Under the pieces are notes generated by a model. The model saw only the letters and a list, made by a program, of their open reading frames with translations, was not told where the DNA came from and did not search any database. Shown here piece by piece: positions 61,601-64,000 of a stretch of DNA of 64,000 nt. The translations under genes were made by a program, and so were the position numbers. Origin of the DNA: Ustilago trichophora (taxonomy: Eukaryota > Basidiomycota > Ustilaginomycetes > Ustilaginales > Ustilaginaceae); assembly GCA_900323505.1 (NCBI GenBank), contig OOIN01000029.1, forward strand, positions 310,001 through 374,000, given 5' to 3'. The stretch's first letter is position 1. Each line of letters opens with the position of its first letter.

Positions 61601-62875
61601 TTGTTCCTCTTGCCCATCTTGAGCCACATCGGGCTTCGGAGCGTGTACAACCTTGACCGGCTGTACGAGCAATGTCGAGAGCAGATCCTGGTTGGCCCTC
61701 GAAGCCTGCATAAGCGAAGCCGAGACGTGTAGTGCCTGAGCCTTGAGACTAGCCGGTGCGGTTGAGGCGAGCGCCAGATCGAGGAGACATTTTGTCATAC
61801 CGCACTGCAACAGCGCGCCCTGGTTGGCACGCCTTCCTTCGCCCTGACCTCCAATGAGCAAACCTGCGATATCGAGTACGATCTTGGCATTGTTGACCTT
61901 TTGCTGGTCCCAATCTTGGAAGCAGAAAGCCTCGAGCTGGCGCGCATACTCGTGCTCGGCGTGCTTCGAGGGGAATTCGTTGTTGGGTGGACCAGGAGGG
62001 TAGAAGAGCAAAGGTGCCAGCATGGGGATGGAGAGCGTTTCGCGGAAGTAGTTCTGGTTGGAGACGTTGTATCGTAGGAGTGCTTCGAGACCTTCGAGGG
62101 CGTCTTGGACAATGACACCGCCTTCGATCCTGCCTTCGGCAGCGCAGACGTCGAGGAGCTTCTCAAAGGCTCCTTCGAACGCGACGAGCTTTTGGATGTC
62201 GGCATTGCCATACACGAGATGCGGGAGGAGTAGGAGAGCCTCGTTGCGGACGATCTCTGCAGATGAACCCGCTCCTTCCGCAAGACATTCCAGAATGGCG
62301 CCACATCCGCCCGGTGCTACCAGTACATGGTCCTGAACACGGTGTGGGCGGTTGCGCAGCAGCGAGCCGAGAAGCTGAAGCGACGCAAAGCGGGTGTAAA
62401 AGGCACGATCAGGTGCAAGAAGCGGCAATAGGCAGTGCAACGGTCCCGGTTCCTGCAAAAAGATGTCGGTATGCTGCAAGCCTGGAGGTGGACCTTGCTC
62501 TTGCTGTTTGCGCTTGTTCTGTGCCTGACCCTGAATGACGCCCGATGCCTGTGCAGATTCTGGCGATTGCACCTCGCAGAGGGTGATACAGCATTCGACT
62601 AGAGCACGAGCGATGTCTTCGTCCTTGGCATCTCTCTGGAGCGACGTGAGCAAGGCCGGAAGCGCATGTTCACCGACAGCCTTGTTGTGATCCCTGCTAA
62701 GTCCCTTGAGTGCAAGTACGGCAGCTCTGCGATCTTCGACGGAGAGCTGATTCTGGTCTGCTTTCGAAAGTCGATCTGCCAGAGTCTGGATGGTATTGAT
62801 AGCAGATTGATTGCCTCCACCCGGCTTGGAGAGCTGTGAGTATTGCTGCCGGAGGATGTTGAGGCCGTGCAACAT
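58607..62875 (-). CDS. USO1: Vesicle tethering factor Uso1/p115
   Basis: 1422 residues, ATG at 62875 (MLHGLNILRQQYSQL). Uso1/p115 tethers ER-derived COPII vesicles to the cis-Golgi downstream of Rab1/Ypt1. The globular armadillo-like head covers about 1-780: SVEDRRAAVLALKGLSRDHNKAVG near the N-terminus, LDIAGLLIGGQGEGRRANQ in the middle, and FLLGVAYEFDTDPG near its end. An Ala-rich linker leads to a tail of about 500 residues of coiled coil containing six 17-residue repeats (see 59036-59341). The protein ends in an acidic tract (SEDEDEDDDEDEE), as in p115, where it contacts partners such as GM130. The CTTTCTGTAG just upstream of the ATG might be a 3' splice site of a leader intron. Single coding exon. 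Confidence 0.94.
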   Translation of the reverse strand: MLHGLNILRQQYSQLSKPGGGNQSAINTIQTLADRLSKADQNQLSVEDRRAAVLALKGLSRDHNKAVGEHALPALLTSLQRDAKDEDIARALVECCITLCEVQSPESAQASGVIQGQAQNKRKQQEQGPPPGLQHTDIFLQEPGPLHCLLPLLAPDRAFYTRFASLQLLGSLLRNRPHRVQDHVLVAPGGCGAILECLAEGAGSSAEIVRNEALLLLPHLVYGNADIQKLVAFEGAFEKLLDVCAAEGRIEGGVIVQDALEGLEALLRYNVSNQNYFRETLSIPMLAPLLFYPPGPPNNEFPSKHAEHEYARQLEAFCFQDWDQQKVNNAKIVLDIAGLLIGGQGEGRRANQGALLQCGMTKCLLDLALASTAPASLKAQALHVSASLMQASRANQDLLSTLLVQPVKVVHAPKPDVAQDGQEEQQAQDPTYAAAAPAEPSFTRLEPRLASVCLVETAIGTSGAKGGLGLRGAAIACFRSYVADNMDARLAIIRGMAPQADDKEEVSPAGKVLLDGIIQNPSTQATAEHADAYKHLVSAMLFSYLLRGSETAKAAARAVAINPDGNIIKHIRAEPEGDDSDDDDDAPSSLIQVIVGNLTLSERELADAVRKERASAMGATVSSTSYSAADWTRIMVGYLVLLSVWLHDSPLSVRDFLSESATLQAVIQPVAQSSGVDPLIQGLAAFLLGVAYEFDTDPGKVAVTRATMHPILHSRIGADQFAVRISRIEDDPRFREVTPDVLEKLIFVEEQTEADELRAKQQAEAKAAAAAAQAAAAAAQASSSDPNAAHPDAKKPEDKTKADEEAQDKDLEVNGLGHLSKRRRAGLWFDWTFVEFWRSNSTLVAKSITIDPASSSAREASLPAELLDAQRQAEALRDTVTKQTREIEVLEKRVEELTSSHAAQLSELNTELSAAKEALESHAPQLQAAQVELEQLKTGHAAALAEIQAKHDTLSEQLAQSQAREEEVNGKVLQLTSEMARISAGKPSQKEFAALQKANEELKKKHDDLVASSGGEGGEAKAAGSGSAMKDLLEARELASKRANEIDELQAKIAALESAVAAAGSGPDSNDTIFSAGEGNEELQAKLDAALKEKSELEEKLASNHHQQDSSTSADLKKANEELTRLKTQLEGKEELETKVQELEKRISVHEQEGESAKGQQAQQITVIQEEKAALEKKLKALEKVTEEKKELENKLKDLEKVSSEKKELEKKVQDLEKVSKDKADLEKKLKDLEKVSSEKKELEKKVKDLDKLSKDKAELEKKVKDLDKITKDKVELEKKLKTLESSSATSRKDLETQLESVQKSTKADKEELERLSKVEAEKAALETKLKGLEKLESEKKQLEDKIKTLEAASTSKKGNKVDAKELDNLKKEKEEIAKENEDLLVLLEELTQKRKKDKAKLREKGEEVSEDEDEDDDEDEE
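59036..59341 (-). repeat. Six 51-bp repeats encoding 17-residue units in USO1
   Basis: Units of the form LKDLEKVSSEKKELEKK repeat six times in tandem without indels (starts at 59341, 59290, 59239, 59188, 59137 and 59086 on the minus strand). DNA copies differ at scattered sites. They lie in the coiled-coil tail. Confidence 0.85.
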
Positions 62876-63515
62876 GGTGAGGATGTAGAGGCCCTACAGA
62901 AAGGGGGCGAACCTTGAGTTGATTAAAGGGATTGGGTGCTAGAGTTCGGATGATAGCGAGATCGATGCGAGTAAAGACTGCTATTCGTAAAGATGAAGTG
63001 ATGTCGAGACTGGTGATGATGATGATGATGATGATGATGATGGCCAAGATTGAATCGGTGTTGGATTGAAAGTGCAATGACCTGGCAATCTGTCATTTCT
63101 CTCGTGGGAATTGCTTCGTGCACGGGAAGCTGCACCGAGGGCGCGTGCATGTTCAATTTATCGATCGGGTCCTTTTCTCTCGATTACACACACACTCCTT
63201 AAAAATCGGGCTTAATCTACAGTACACATTCTCTCACATCGTAAGACAGCAGACCCCTTCATTGACACATTCAACGAAAGACTTTTGAACAGGATACAAT
63301 TGAGAGTATGGACGAGTCCTCAACAGCGTCAAGTCACAAGAGCGACATGCGAGGAGGATAAGCTTGTAGGGAAGAGATGCAAGTAGAAGCCAAACCACGG
63401 CCGGACACAGAGAGAGAGAGAGATTATGTACACACTTTGAGAATAGATGCAAAAGGAGAAGCAAAATCGAATACTGAGGAACAGACCACATCAACCAACA
63501 ACCGATGGTCTTTGC
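62876..63515. other. Spacer upstream of USO1
   Basis: This spacer contains an ATG/TGA trinucleotide repeat (about 63014-63042) and a TCTACAGTACA motif at about 63217-63227. A GA repeat lies near 63410-63421. No coding sequence is supported. Confidence 0.55.
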
Positions 63516-64000
63516 TTAGAATTCCATATCGGCGTTTGTTCCTGTGCTCTGTGCTGGGGAGCCGGGGATGATGGCCTGTCTCAAACCGGACCTGTTTGCA
63601 AACAGTGCTGTAGGTTTGGCCTTCATGTGATGTTTCCTCTTTGCCAAGTTCAACTTGGACGAGACCGGGCTCATCTGGGCGTCTGTGGGAGAGTAGAAGC
63701 TGTTCGCTGCTGCTGCTCTGGCGGCGAGTGGTGCGGTGGCTTTACGGTGACCTTCTTCTTCGGTGAAGGACGAAATCTTGCCGTCTTGGGCCTTGCGCTT
63801 GATGACCACGAGAGAGTGGACGGTCTTCACTGTCTCGCCGTCGTCAGAGGAGAGACTCAGCATGTGATCCAGCACAATGGTACGGTGCGGAAGAGACTCG
63901 GGGGTTACGAGGAGGCGCTGACGCAACGTTCGCGAGGTGTAGGAGGAGAGAAGTTCGGAAAACTTGGACTTGATGCCGTTGGGTCCAACAACTACGTCTC
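63516..64000 (-). CDS. C-terminal part of an unrecognised protein (cut by the window edge)
   Basis: The frame is open from the right edge to the stop at 63516, giving at least 160 residues. It begins with a compact, conserved-looking stretch (VVVGPNGIKSKFSELLSSYT, then RQRLLVTPESLPHRTIVLDHMLSL and VHSLVVIKRKAQDGKI) that reads like the end of a folded domain. A low-complexity Ala-rich, basic tail follows (KLNLAKRKHHMKAKP) ending NADMEF. No family is recognised. The TTG at 63926 is not taken as a start because the frame continues upstream with coherent protein. The start codon must lie beyond the window. Confidence 0.55.
   Translation of the reverse strand, partial: DVVVGPNGIKSKFSELLSSYTSRTLRQRLLVTPESLPHRTIVLDHMLSLSSDDGETVKTVHSLVVIKRKAQDGKISSFTEEEGHRKATAPLAARAAAANSFYSPTDAQMSPVSSKLNLAKRKHHMKAKPTALFANRSGLRQAIIPGSPAQSTGTNADMEF

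Noticed and set aside
1..64000. tRNA genes and CRISPR arrays
   Set aside because: Isolated B-box-like strings (for example GGTTCGATTT near 14664) lack a matching A box and acceptor stem. No spaced direct-repeat array of CRISPR type exists, and none is expected in a fungus.

Overview
The window is nuclear DNA of a smut fungus (Ustilaginaceae, Basidiomycota; Ustilago/Sporisorium-like). This rests on three things: gene content (fungal Bud4, Sld3, cerevisin, Slp1, Mrn1-type proteins and an Arn/Sit-type iron transporter), few and short GT-AG introns, and pyrimidine-rich leaders with CT/GT microsatellites. The species cannot be fixed from the sequence alone. I support 19 protein genes, 15 on the minus strand. 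Two are cut by the window edges. No tRNA, rRNA or CRISPR array was found.

Left third (1-23.6 kb): a Drs2-type P4-ATPase flippase (cut at the left edge) is divergent from a pinin-like splicing protein. Next come a membrane-anchored VWA-domain protein, a transportin/Kap104 importin, a four-RRM Mrn1/Nrd1-type RNA-binding protein, the mitochondrial succinate/fumarate carrier SFC1, a 3.7-kb gene-poor stretch, a secreted or vacuolar subtilisin-like protease, and the chaperonin subunit CCT8.

Middle (24-43.7 kb): a GidA/MTO1 mitochondrial tRNA-modification enzyme, a Bud4/anillin-like PH protein, an Sld3-like replication initiation factor whose intron restores the family signature, ER glucosidase II alpha (the gas1 type), diphthine synthase DPH5 from a shared divergent promoter, and a Slp1-type SUN-domain ER protein. 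These are housekeeping genes packed with 0.1-1 kb spacers.

Right third (43.7-64 kb): a 1.4-kb cluster of hairpin-forming foldback (MITE-like) elements is followed by an Arn/Sit-type siderophore-iron transporter with several GATA motifs upstream. Then come the NineTeen-complex splicing factor Cef1/Cdc5, a bZIP factor with an unusual zipper and a possible hydrophobic anchor, the Golgi tether Uso1/p115 with a 17-residue coiled-coil repeat, and the C-terminal end of an unrecognised protein.

Two non-coding signals stand out: the foldback cluster at 44.86-46.23 kb, and a recurrent palindrome built on TACTGTACAGTA that appears in many spacers across the window and that I did not see inside the genes.
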